The position numbers and the translations under genes are program-made. From assembly GCA_964505385.1 (NCBI GenBank), contig CAZDIA010000081.1:1-8807 (forward strand): a stretch of DNA of 8,807 nucleotides, written 5' to 3'. Each line of letters starts with the position of its first letter. The first letter of the stretch is position 1. The DNA is from SLJN01 sp964505385 (GTDB taxonomy: Bacteria; Bacteroidota; Rhodothermia; Balneolales; Natronogracilivirgulaceae). Shown here piece by piece: positions 1 to 6,598 of the stretch. The notes below the pieces were generated by a model that made no database searches, had not been told where the DNA came from, and saw only the letters and a program-made list of their open reading frames with translations.

Positions 1-26
1 ACGGCAACAACCGAGTCCCAATGAGG

Positions 27-55
27 TTGATTATAAATACATAACAGCGTATTCT
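27..55 (+). promoter_or_regulatory. Possible promoter of the thiL-thiD unit
   Basis: A sigma-70-like pair is visible: TTGATT at 27-32 and TATTCT at 50-55, separated by 17 bases. Each hexamer matches four of six consensus positions. Transcription would start near 61-63, just before the TPP aptamer, which is where a riboswitch leader should begin. The position supports it more than the hexamers do. If the organism is a Bacteroidota relative, its main sigma factor may prefer other boxes, and none of those is seen here. Confidence 0.35.
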
Positions 56-66
56 TAAATTACAAA

Positions 67-152
67 CGCCATTGGGGGTGTCCCGGATCATTCGGGACTG
101 AGAACAAACCCCTATAACCTGATCCGGCTTGTACCGGCGGAGGGAAATGGCT
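67..152 (+). ncRNA. TPP riboswitch (THI element)
   Basis: This is the aptamer that binds thiamine pyrophosphate in the nascent leader. The family landmarks are present in order: the GGGGGTG strand of P2 (74-80), a short P3 hairpin closed by tccc/ggga (81-97), the conserved CTGAGA (98-103), the ACCTGATCCGG block (117-127), and the GGCGGAGGGA end (137-145). P1 is formed by gccatt (68-73) with aatggc (146-151). The following genes are thiL and thiD, the expected targets. The downstream terminator and a competing pairing (see the antiterminator entry) indicate control of transcription termination: bound TPP stabilises P1 and stops expression. Confidence 0.96.
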
Positions 153-184
153 CTTAAGATTTTCATGTTTTAAGGCCGTTTCCC
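142..184 (+). promoter_or_regulatory. Antiterminator pairing of the TPP switch
   Basis: The segment gggaaatggc (142-151), which includes the 3' strand of aptamer helix P1, can pair over all 10 positions (one U-G wobble) with gccgtttccc (175-184), the 5' arm of the terminator. P1 and the antiterminator therefore exclude each other, as do the antiterminator and the terminator. With TPP, P1 holds 146-151 and the terminator forms. Without TPP, 142-151 captures the terminator arm and the polymerase reads into thiL. The pairing is read directly from the sequence; the switching is inferred from known TPP riboswitches. Confidence 0.8.
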
Positions 185-215
185 ATCACATAAAAATTTG
201 GGAACGGCTTTTTTT
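175..215 (+). terminator. Riboswitch-controlled intrinsic terminator before thiL
   Basis: The stem pairs gccgtttccca (175-185) with tgggaacggc (199-208), ten base pairs with one bulged T, around a 13-base A-rich loop. Seven T residues (209-215) follow immediately. The T-run ends at the base before the thiL ATG at 216, so the whole terminator fits between aptamer and coding sequence with no spare leader. The only Shine-Dalgarno-like bases near the start, ggga (200-203), lie in the 3' arm, so a folded stem would hide them from the ribosome as well. Confidence 0.9.
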
Positions 216-1235
216 ATGGCTGATAACAAATCTGCTTATTCCGGCGAATTTACTCTAATCCGTGCCATGCACGAACATTGGAAAAAATCCAATGTTTCCG
301 GCGATTTTAGCGACGATGCGGCGGTCCTGCCTTTAGACTCCGATCAGGTTCTCACCGTAACTACCGATATGCTCATCGAAGGCCGCCATTTTAAATCGGA
401 ATGGAGTAGCCCGGAAGATATCGGATATAAAAGTGTTGCGGTAAACTTAAGCGATATTGCAGCCATGGGATCCAGGCCGCTTTATCTGTTTTCAAGCCTT
501 GGCCTCGAGACAAAAAACACCGAAAAAGAATGGTTCCACGCTTTTATTTCGGGAATGGAGCAGGCATGCCTTGATTTTTCCTGCACAATTGAAGGCGGCG
601 ACACCACCCGTTCCGATCATGGGATGATTATTTGCATTACTGCAATGGGGAAATCACCAAAAACAAACATCAAACGAAGGAGCGCAGCTTCAGAAGGTGA
701 CATTATTGCGGTCACCGGTACTTTAGGTGATGCCGCCGGTGCCCTTGAACTTCTGTATCTTGATCAGCAGGAAGAGGATCGATCGCCGGAAGCTGAATTT
801 CTGTATAACAGACTGCATCGCCCGAGCCCACGGGTAGATGAAGGCATCTGGCTCGGAAAAAAGCCCGAAGTACACGCAATGATGGATCTTTCCGACGGAC
901 TTTCCGGCGATATCCGTCATATAACCTCCGCCAGTAAATGCGGAGCTGTAATTGATATAGAACGCCTTCCGGTCAGTTCAGCTTTGAATGATATCAGCGA
1001 AAATATGGGTTGGAGCGCGCAGAACTTAGCCGCGACCGGGGGCGACGATTATGAATTACTGTTCACTGTATCTGCAGAAAAATGGGATGAATTTTGCCGG
1101 AAAGCCGAAGCAGAATTGAATATCCCTGTTACCGGCATCGGTACCATAACCCCCGATGCGGATAATGTACAGTTTAAAGACAAAGGAAAAATTTTAACCG
1201 ACCCACTTGGCGGGTATGACCATTTCAAAACCTGA
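216..1235 (+). CDS. thiL: Thiamine-monophosphate kinase ThiL
   Basis: ThiL is a cytoplasmic enzyme that phosphorylates thiamine monophosphate with ATP to make TPP, the last step of de novo thiamine synthesis. The 339-residue protein is of normal family length and shows the family blocks in order: SDDAAVL (32-38, where many members have GDDAA), TTDMLIEGRHF (49-59), NLSDIAAMG (77-85), EGGDTT (126-131), VTGTLGDAAG (166-175), DLSDGL (224-229) and GGDDYELLF (275-283). The acidic residues of these blocks bind Mg2+ and nucleotide in this fold (PurM/ThiL superfamily). The start is ATG 216. An in-frame TTG at 198 lies inside the terminator stem and is unlikely. The gene sits under the TPP switch and five bases upstream of thiD, so the two are probably co-transcribed. 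Confidence 0.96.
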   Translation: MADNKSAYSGEFTLIRAMHEHWKKSNVSGDFSDDAAVLPLDSDQVLTVTTDMLIEGRHFKSEWSSPEDIGYKSVAVNLSDIAAMGSRPLYLFSSLGLETKNTEKEWFHAFISGMEQACLDFSCTIEGGDTTRSDHGMIICITAMGKSPKTNIKRRSAASEGDIIAVTGTLGDAAGALELLYLDQQEEDRSPEAEFLYNRLHRPSPRVDEGIWLGKKPEVHAMMDLSDGLSGDIRHITSASKCGAVIDIERLPVSSALNDISENMGWSAQNLAATGGDDYELLFTVSAEKWDEFCRKAEAELNIPVTGIGTITPDADNVQFKDKGKILTDPLGGYDHFKT

Positions 1236-1240
1236 TTAGT

Positions 1241-2062
1241 ATGATTAAATCCTATAACAAAGTATTAACTATTGCCGGTTCTGACAGCGGAGGCGGTGCC
1301 GGAATTCAGGCTGACCTGAAAACCATCTCCGCACTCGGATGCTACGGCAGTTCCGTAATCGTAGCTCTGACTGCTCAAAACACAACTTCCGTTACCGATA
1401 TCCATCAACCTGATCCTGAGTTTACCCGTGCTCAGCTAAAAGCTGTCCTTGGTGATATCGGAGCTGATGCTGTCAAAATAGGCATGCTGTTTTCAACTGA
1501 AGTGATAGAAGTTGTAGCTGAAGAGCTTCAGCTTCATAACGCGAAAAATATTGTGCTTGATCCGGTAATGGTTGCCAAAAGTGGCGATAAATTATTGCAG
1601 GACAACGCCCGTGACGCGCTTATCAAGAAGTTGATTCCAATGGCAACTGTAATAACTCCGAATGTCAGCGAAGCAGAAGTGCTTTTGGGCAGCACCATTT
1701 CCTCCTTTGATGATATGGAAAATGCCGGTAAAGAACTCCTGAATTCCGGTGCGGAAGCTGTGGTTGTTAAAGGCGGACACTTACAGGATGAGCAGCAAAG
1801 CAAAGATTGTCTGATCAGACGGCATAATAATGAAACCGAAGTTAACTGGTTTGAAGGCGAGCGCACCGATACACTAAATACTCACGGTACCGGCTGCACC
1901 TATTCCTCGGCCATTGCCGCCGGTTTGGCTAAAGGATTAAACCTGGCTGATGCGGTAAGGGAAGGGAAAAAATATATAGCTGAGGCAATCCGTGCCGGTG
2001 CAGGCTATAAAATCGGTGAAGGACACGGACCGGTTCATCACTATTACAAATTTTGGGAATAG
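1241..2062 (+). CDS. thiD: HMP/HMP-phosphate kinase ThiD
   Basis: ThiD phosphorylates hydroxymethylpyrimidine and then its monophosphate, giving the pyrimidine diphosphate that ThiE joins to the thiazole. The 273-residue protein is a complete ribokinase-fold ThiD: AGSDSGGGAGIQADLKT (12-28) near the N-terminus, the substrate-pocket stretch VALTAQNT (41-48), LDPVM (106-110), TPNVSEAEVLL (139-149), VVKGGH (175-180), and the anion-hole/catalytic motif HGTGCT (215-220) with Cys219. No fused ThiE domain is present, since the protein ends soon after the kinase fold. ATG 1241 starts five bases after the thiL stop with no Shine-Dalgarno sequence, which suggests translational coupling and shared control by the TPP riboswitch. 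A pyridoxal kinase of the same fold is less likely given the VALTAQNT and HGTGCT context and the thi neighbour. Confidence 0.95.
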   Translation: MIKSYNKVLTIAGSDSGGGAGIQADLKTISALGCYGSSVIVALTAQNTTSVTDIHQPDPEFTRAQLKAVLGDIGADAVKIGMLFSTEVIEVVAEELQLHNAKNIVLDPVMVAKSGDKLLQDNARDALIKKLIPMATVITPNVSEAEVLLGSTISSFDDMENAGKELLNSGAEAVVVKGGHLQDEQQSKDCLIRRHNNETEVNWFEGERTDTLNTHGTGCTYSSAIAAGLAKGLNLADAVREGKKYIAEAIRAGAGYKIGEGHGPVHHYYKFWE

Positions 2063-2075
2063 GCCCGGAATTGCT

Positions 2076-2582
2076 TTATGTAAGTTTCTTGATTATCTCA
2101 GAATGATCCGGGTATTGAGCTAACAACTCAGACTGTTTCGCTAATTCAAAGTCCTCAAAGTCGAAACCCGGGGCCACGGTGCATCCGACAAGAGTGAACG
2201 AATCCGGATCATCAACGGTAGCGCCGAACCAGGTATCTGCTGGCACCATCTGCTGAAATCGATACCCTTTTTCAAAGTCCGGTCCAACTAACAGCTGTTC
2301 ATATTTGCCCTTGGGATCAATCAAATGAAGAGTAAGTGGACTTCCGGTATAAAAATGCCATACTTCATCGGAGTTCAGCCGGTGAAACTTTGAAACCTGA
2401 TCTCCCCTCAATAAAAAATAGATGGATGTCGAATAATTACGGCTTGTCGTATATTTATCCGGAAGGCAATCCGGAGAAATAACTTCAGGCGCACGGTACA
2501 CTTCTTTGAAATATCCACCTTCCGGATGAGCTTCCATTTTTAGCCGATCAATCCAATATTGTGATGAATTCGTATTACTCAT
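2076..2582 (-). CDS. DUF985 / cupin_5 family protein
   Basis: This 168-residue protein belongs to the cupin_5 (DUF985) family, small RmlC-like beta-barrel proteins whose biochemical role is largely unsettled. Diagnostic stretches are HPEGGYFKEVYR (19-30), RNYSTSIYFLLRG (48-60), FHRLNSDEVWHFYTG (67-81), LHLIDPKG (85-92), PADTWFGA (114-121) and the C-terminal PGFDFEDFELA (138-148). His68, Glu73 and His76 could contribute to a cupin metal or ligand pocket; that is inference from the fold. The start is taken as ATG 2582; a longer reading would begin at a TTG (2603) seven codons upstream. The gene is convergent with thiD, with only 13 bases between the stops and no clear terminator, and divergent from the phosphodiesterase. 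Nothing links it to thiamine. Confidence 0.88.
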   Translation of the reverse strand: MSNTNSSQYWIDRLKMEAHPEGGYFKEVYRAPEVISPDCLPDKYTTSRNYSTSIYFLLRGDQVSKFHRLNSDEVWHFYTGSPLTLHLIDPKGKYEQLLVGPDFEKGYRFQQMVPADTWFGATVDDPDSFTLVGCTVAPGFDFEDFELAKQSELLAQYPDHSEIIKKLT

Positions 2583-2619
2583 AGTTAATTTAATGATGTT
2601 CAATCAATTAGCATATGGG

Positions 2620-2646
2620 TTGCTTTTAAAAGACCGCAATTATAAA
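2620..2646 (+). promoter_or_regulatory. Weak promoter candidate before the phosphodiesterase gene
   Basis: The divergent gap 2583-2689 must hold the promoters of two genes. On the plus strand TTGCTT (2620-2625) and TATAAA (2641-2646) are separated by 15 bases, shorter than the ideal 17. The match is suggestive only. No convincing minus-strand promoter was found for the cupin gene. Confidence 0.22.
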
Positions 2647-2689
2647 GATTCAGACACTCATTTTCTACGTTATTAGTTTAAATTTTCAA

Positions 2690-3646
2690 ATGAAACCTAA
2701 GACCGAAACACGCATGAATCTATTTTCCAAAATCGTATGTGTCTTATTGTTTGCCATATTATTCAGCTGCACTCCCGAACCTGAACGTCCCGCTCAACTG
2801 GAAGATTTTGACCTCCAGGGACACCGGGGAGCAATGGGTATGTTTGCCGAGAATACAATCCCGAGCTTTTTACTTGCTATTGATGAAGGTGTCAACACTA
2901 TTGAATTTGACATTGCTGTTTCCGCCGATGATGACATTATCATCTCGCATGAGCCTTGGTTTCGCCATGATATCTGTCTTGACCCAAATGAGGAGCAAAT
3001 ACCGGAAGATGAGGAGAGAGAGCATCTTATTTATGAGTTGTCCACACGGGAAGTTCAAGAGTATGACTGCGGCTCACTTCAGAATCCCGATCACCCTGAC
3101 CAGCAAAACCGGTCTCAGCCAAAGCCTACAATGATAGAAGCTATAGAAACTATCGAAAACTATATTGATGATAATAACCTGGCGCCTGTTTACTATAGCA
3201 TAGAAACCAAATCGCGGCCCGAGTGGGATAATCACAAAACGCCTGACCCGGAAACATTCACACAGTTGATGTACGATGAGCTGGCTGAACTCGATGTCCT
3301 TGACAGGGTCATTATGCAATCATTTGATCCGAGAACCCTTCGTGTAATGCGTGAAATAGACGACCAAATCCGGCAGGCTTTACTGATTTCCCGAAACGGC
3401 GGTGATGTTGAAGATGATACAGATGAGCTTGGCTATATCCCGGAAATATATTCTCCCAACTATTTATTGGTAACTAGGCAGATGGTAGATAAAGCGCATG
3501 AAAAAGGAATGGAAGTGATCCCCTGGACGGTTAATCACACCGATGATATGGAACATATGATAGAGCTGGGAGTTGACGGATTGCTTACCGATTATCCGAA
3601 CAGGTTTAATGCGGAAGTTAGGGAGATATTTGAACGGGCGGAGTAG
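2690..3646 (+). CDS. Lipoprotein glycerophosphodiester phosphodiesterase (GDPD/GlpQ type)
   Basis: The predicted enzyme hydrolyses glycerophosphodiesters to glycerol 3-phosphate and an alcohol, outside the cytoplasm. Residues 9-26 form a hydrophobic signal segment ending in a lipobox-like LFSC with Cys27, so the mature protein should be lipid-anchored. The catalytic TIM-barrel domain runs from about 41 to 312 with the family signatures GHRG (44-47), AENTIPSF (53-60), the metal and catalytic cluster IEFDIAVSADD (71-81) and SHEPW (86-90), SIETK (170-174) and, near the end, VIPWTVN and GVDGLLTDYPNRF. His45, Arg46, Glu72, Asp74, His87 and Glu172 match the expected active-site and metal positions. 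The 318-residue reading uses ATG 2690; ATG 2714 (MNLFSK) gives a more typical signal peptide and is equally possible. It has no Shine-Dalgarno sequence and is probably monocistronic. Confidence 0.92.
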   Translation: MKPKTETRMNLFSKIVCVLLFAILFSCTPEPERPAQLEDFDLQGHRGAMGMFAENTIPSFLLAIDEGVNTIEFDIAVSADDDIIISHEPWFRHDICLDPNEEQIPEDEEREHLIYELSTREVQEYDCGSLQNPDHPDQQNRSQPKPTMIEAIETIENYIDDNNLAPVYYSIETKSRPEWDNHKTPDPETFTQLMYDELAELDVLDRVIMQSFDPRTLRVMREIDDQIRQALLISRNGGDVEDDTDELGYIPEIYSPNYLLVTRQMVDKAHEKGMEVIPWTVNHTDDMEHMIELGVDGLLTDYPNRFNAEVREIFERAE

Positions 3647-3690
3647 ATCAACATTTTTCATCCAAGAATGTATGTTGATATGCAATTTTT
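3647..3690 (+). terminator. Possible weak terminator after the phosphodiesterase gene
   Basis: An eight-base inverted repeat, atcaacat (3647-3654) with atgttgat (3672-3679), begins just after the stop codon, and a run of five T follows at 3686-3690. The stem is AT-rich, the loop is 17 bases, and six bases separate stem from T-run, so this is weaker than a textbook terminator. Its place directly after the stop is the main support. Confidence 0.35.
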
Positions 3691-3787
3691 CAATTATTGA
3701 TATGAATGATCATATTTAATGAGGAACACATGCTGTGTATTTCGTAAATTCAACTCAAAATCAATTAACATAAAAAGGGAAAAATTT

Positions 3788-5191
3788 ATGGAGATCAAAT
3801 TTGGCACTGATGGATGGAGAGCAGTAATCGCTAAAGATTATACCTTTGCAAATCTTAATAAAGTCTGTCAGGCAACGGCTCGCTGGATTATTGACGAGGA
3901 AATCACAACTAATGGTGTTGTTATCGGCCATGACACCCGTTTTATGGGACGGGAATTCAGTGAGTTCGCAGCCTCTGTATTTGCCTCAATGGATATCCCG
4001 GTGCGATTTGCTGACGGAATTACGACTACACCGGCACTAAGCTGGGCAGCACTGGAATACAATGTAGTTGGTGTTGTGATCACCGCAAGCCACAATCCAC
4101 CTCAATACAATGGCTTCAAAATCAAAGCACCTTTTGGCGGCCCTGCAACGCCCGATCAGATTGAAGCAGTAGAAGTGCGAATACCCGACGCTGACCCCGA
4201 TTATGATCCCGGGAACTTCACAGATCATGTTGAGTCAGGGAGAATCAATATCATACCATTAAATAATTATTATCTGGATATTATTCGCGAGCGAATTGAC
4301 ATCAACAAAATCAAAGAAAGCGGCCTTCAAATCGGGCATGATCCGATGTACGGAGTATCTCAGGGTATGATTAAATCATTGCTTCCCGATCAGACCCATG
4401 AAATACACGCTGAATTAAATCCCGGTTTCAGAGGTGTTGCACCTGAGCCAATTTTGAAAAATCTGGGTGAATTTTCCGAGTTCGTCAAAAAAAGCAAATG
4501 TGATATCGGAATTGCCAACGATGGTGACGCTGACCGCGTAGGCATGTTCGACGAAAGAGGCAGATTCGTGGATTCCCATCTGGTATTATCGTTACTGGCC
4601 AAATATCTGAGTCAGGAGAAAAATCTTAGTGGAACCATTGTGAAAACCTTTTCAACCACGAGCATGCTGAACAAACAGGCAAAACAATACAACCTGCCCA
4701 TCGAAACTACGCGTATCGGATTTAAATTCATTGCTGATAAATTTGTGACCGGTGATGTGCTGCTCGGTGGAGAAGAATCCGGCGGCTTGGCTGTGAAAGG
4801 ACATATCCCGGAACGCGACGGGATTTTTATCGGGCTAACTATCGCAGAAATGATCATGTACTATAACAAACCACTAAGCCAACTTGTGCAGGATCTTTTT
4901 GATGAATTTGGCCCGCATTACAATACCCGCCTGGATCTACACACAACGGAAAAGAAGAAACAGGCGATGATCAAACATTGTAATGATAAAAAGATAACTA
5001 ACATTAACGGCAGGCAGGTAATTAAATGGGAATTTACCGATGGCATTAAACACTGGATGGAAGATGGCTCCTGGGTGTTGGTGCGTCCATCAGGAACGGA
5101 ACCCGTTCTGCGAATTTATTCTGAAGACAGCTCCGGCGAATTAGCAGAACAAAATGCGGAGGAAATCGGACGAATTACAGATAATTTTTGA
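3788..5191 (+). CDS. Phosphoglucomutase/phosphomannomutase family protein
   Basis: This is a cytoplasmic alpha-D-phosphohexomutase that moves the phosphate between C6 and C1 of glucose or mannose, supplying precursors for glycogen, nucleotide sugars and cell-envelope polysaccharide. The 467-residue protein has all four superfamily landmarks: the phosphoserine loop TASHNPPQYNGFK (99-111, Ser101), the Mg2+ loop DGDADR (245-250), the sugar-specificity loop GGEESGG (327-333) and the phosphate-binding RPSGTEP (433-439). The N-terminus KFGTDGWRAVIA (4-15) is typical. The choice between glucose and mannose cannot be made from motifs. ATG 3788 is preferred because the family N-terminus begins there, preceded by an A-rich stretch containing aaaggga; an upstream in-frame ATG at 3719 would add 23 residues with no family likeness. 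It stands alone, with 141 bases before it and 353 after. Confidence 0.94.
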   Translation: MEIKFGTDGWRAVIAKDYTFANLNKVCQATARWIIDEEITTNGVVIGHDTRFMGREFSEFAASVFASMDIPVRFADGITTTPALSWAALEYNVVGVVITASHNPPQYNGFKIKAPFGGPATPDQIEAVEVRIPDADPDYDPGNFTDHVESGRINIIPLNNYYLDIIRERIDINKIKESGLQIGHDPMYGVSQGMIKSLLPDQTHEIHAELNPGFRGVAPEPILKNLGEFSEFVKKSKCDIGIANDGDADRVGMFDERGRFVDSHLVLSLLAKYLSQEKNLSGTIVKTFSTTSMLNKQAKQYNLPIETTRIGFKFIADKFVTGDVLLGGEESGGLAVKGHIPERDGIFIGLTIAEMIMYYNKPLSQLVQDLFDEFGPHYNTRLDLHTTEKKKQAMIKHCNDKKITNINGRQVIKWEFTDGIKHWMEDGSWVLVRPSGTEPVLRIYSEDSSGELAEQNAEEIGRITDNF

Positions 5192-5229
5192 GATTTTCCC
5201 ATTTTCAAATTTGCTCACACGGGATATTA

Positions 5230-5276
5230 AGGTCGGGACTCTGTCAGCTTTAGGTTGATATGCCCGGCCTGTTTCT
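5230..5276 (+). terminator. Possible terminator after the phosphohexomutase gene
   Basis: An eight-base-pair stem can form between aggtcggg (5230-5237) and cccggcct (5263-5270), including one G-U pair, with a 25-base loop, followed by the partly T-rich tgtttct. It lies 39 bases after the stop. The long loop and interrupted T-run make it uncertain. Confidence 0.35.
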
Positions 5277-5407
5277 ATAAGCTGGATATAAAGCAATTGT
5301 TAAATTAACCGGTTCTTAATTATTTGTTTAAATTCGTTTTGTATCATGCCGGCTCCAAATTAAGTGAATTTAGTTGTAACATGGTTAGGGTTTACTAACG
5401 TGTTATA

Positions 5408-5520
5408 CGTTTGTCGTTCCTCGTTTGTCGTTAGTTAGTTCCACTTATACGGAGTTAACATATAAACCTAAAATCAGTCAACCTTATTTAGGACAGCTCA
5501 AACGAGAAACGAGAAACAAA
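5408..5520. repeat. Inverted pair of 7-bp (heptad) repeat arrays
   Basis: Read on the minus strand, 5432-5408 consists of the heptads AACGACA, AACGAGG, AACGACA and a final AACG. On the plus strand, 5500-5520 reads AAACGAG, AAACGAG, AAACAAA, a closely related unit in opposite orientation. The facing segments 5415-5432 and 5501-5518 are complementary at 15 of 18 positions, so an imperfect stem is possible. A smaller inverted repeat, cctaaa (5467-5472) with tttagg (5487-5492), sits inside the 68-base loop. The period and family likeness recall the short tandemly repeated (STRR-type) heptamers of other bacteria; the function is unknown. Confidence 0.6.
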
Positions 5521-5544
5521 ACTGTTGATCAAACCAATTACCTC

Positions 5545-6546
5545 ATGCCGGTTATAGAATCAAAATACAACCCTCCAGCCTGGCTTGAAAACGGCCACTT
5601 TCAAAGCGTGTTCCCCACACTCTTTCGCAAAGTTGAAGGAGTTGAATATCGCCGCGAAAGAATTTCCACCCCTGATGATGATTTTCTCGACCTCGACTGG
5701 TCTGCCCCCGGCTCGGATTCCCTGGCTATAATATCCCACGGACTGGAAGGTAATTCTAACCGCAACTATGTTAAAGGAATGGTAGAATACCTGAACCGGA
5801 ATGGGCTTGATGCATGCGCCTGGAATATGCGCGGTTGCAGCGGTGAGCCCAACCGAAAACCCATGCTTTATCATAGCGGCGCAACTTATGATCTCGATAC
5901 TGTAGTGCTTCATATTTTAAAATCATACAGCTACGAGGAAATCTATTTTGTCGGATTCAGTCTCGGCGGAAACCTTACGATAAAATACTTTGGCGAAGAA
6001 GCTGATGCTCTTGATGAAAAAATTATCGGGGGAATTGCCTTTTCCGTTCCCGTAGATCTGACTACATCATCAAAGCAACTCGCCCGCACTATAAATACCC
6101 CCTACATGATGCGGTTTCTGCGAAAGCTTCAGGAAAAAATTGAGATCAAGGAAAAGCTTTATCCCAATACAATCAGCGCAAAAGGATTTTCAAAAATCAG
6201 AGATTTTAAAGGATTTGACGACCGTTATACTGCGCCTTTACACGGTTTCCGTGATGCAGAAGATTATTGGGTTAAAGCAAGTTCTAAGCCTTATATCAAA
6301 AGTGTTCGGCGACCGCTTCTGCTGATAAATGCAAAAGATGATCCCTTTCTAACTCCTGAATGTTATCCGGTGGAGGAAGCGGAAAAAAATCCATATTTCT
6401 ATCTGGAGATGCCTGCTCGTGGGGGCCATACCGGTTTCATCACTGATAACATTAACGGTATATACTGGTCGGAGCTCCGTGCACTGGAATTTTATCACGA
6501 ACTCATCCGGAACAAAGCTTCACTTGAAGACTGGCAAACGGCATAA
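5545..6546 (+). CDS. YheT-family alpha/beta hydrolase
   Basis: This 333-residue protein is a predicted serine hydrolase of the YheT/COG0429 group, alpha/beta-fold enzymes or esterases whose natural substrates are mostly unknown. The N-terminal NPPAWLENGHFQSVFPT (9-25) is characteristic of this group. An oxyanion-region SHGLEGNS (64-71) and NMRGCSGEPN (94-103) follow, then the nucleophile elbow GFSLGGN (137-143) with Ser139, the acid in NAKDDPF (262-268, Asp265 or Asp266), and the histidine in GGHTGF (293-298, His295). The triad is therefore complete and the enzyme is probably active. ATG 5545 fits the family N-terminus; the upstream TTG reading is rejected. No signal peptide is seen, so it should be cytoplasmic. 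The gene converges on the RelE-type toxin gene, with 52 bases between the stops. Confidence 0.92.
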   Translation: MPVIESKYNPPAWLENGHFQSVFPTLFRKVEGVEYRRERISTPDDDFLDLDWSAPGSDSLAIISHGLEGNSNRNYVKGMVEYLNRNGLDACAWNMRGCSGEPNRKPMLYHSGATYDLDTVVLHILKSYSYEEIYFVGFSLGGNLTIKYFGEEADALDEKIIGGIAFSVPVDLTTSSKQLARTINTPYMMRFLRKLQEKIEIKEKLYPNTISAKGFSKIRDFKGFDDRYTAPLHGFRDAEDYWVKASSKPYIKSVRRPLLLINAKDDPFLTPECYPVEEAEKNPYFYLEMPARGGHTGFITDNINGIYWSELRALEFYHELIRNKASLEDWQTA

Positions 6547-6598
6547 TCACCTCACAGCATTTGATTCTGACAGGTAAAGTACTCCGGTGGAAAAACTA

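Larger units (their letters stand above)
5192..5544. other. Gene-free stretch before the hydrolase gene
   Basis: These 353 bases contain no supported gene. From left to right they hold the possible terminator (5230-5276), an AT-rich stretch with the palindrome AACCGGTT (5307-5314), a TACGTTTG at 5406-5413 that fits the Bacteroidota -7 box pattern TAnnTTTG but lacks a partner at -33, and a pair of inverted heptad arrays (5408-5432 and 5500-5520). An open frame from TTG 5425 would extend the hydrolase 40 residues upstream. That extension crosses the repeats and has no family likeness, so it is not accepted as coding. Confidence 0.6.

Noticed and set aside
81..97. Likeness of the riboswitch P3 hairpin to the hairpin at 7649-7665
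   Set aside because: Both are tccc...ggga stems with a short loop, but P3 is expected in a TPP aptamer and the shared part is too short to suggest a common repeat.
198..215. TTG start adding six residues to ThiL
   Set aside because: It lies inside the terminator stem and U-tract; ATG 216 gives a normal ThiL start.
3719..3787. Longer phosphohexomutase start
   Set aside because: The 23 extra residues lack family likeness; the standard N-terminus KFGTDGWRA begins right after ATG 3788.
5406..5413. TACGTTTG as a Bacteroidota -7 promoter box
   Set aside because: It fits TAnnTTTG but has no TTTG-like box at the right distance upstream, and the GTTTG is part of the heptad array, so the match may be by chance.
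5425..5544. TTG start adding 40 residues to the hydrolase
   Set aside because: The extension translates the heptad repeats and has no YheT likeness; ATG 5545 fits the family.
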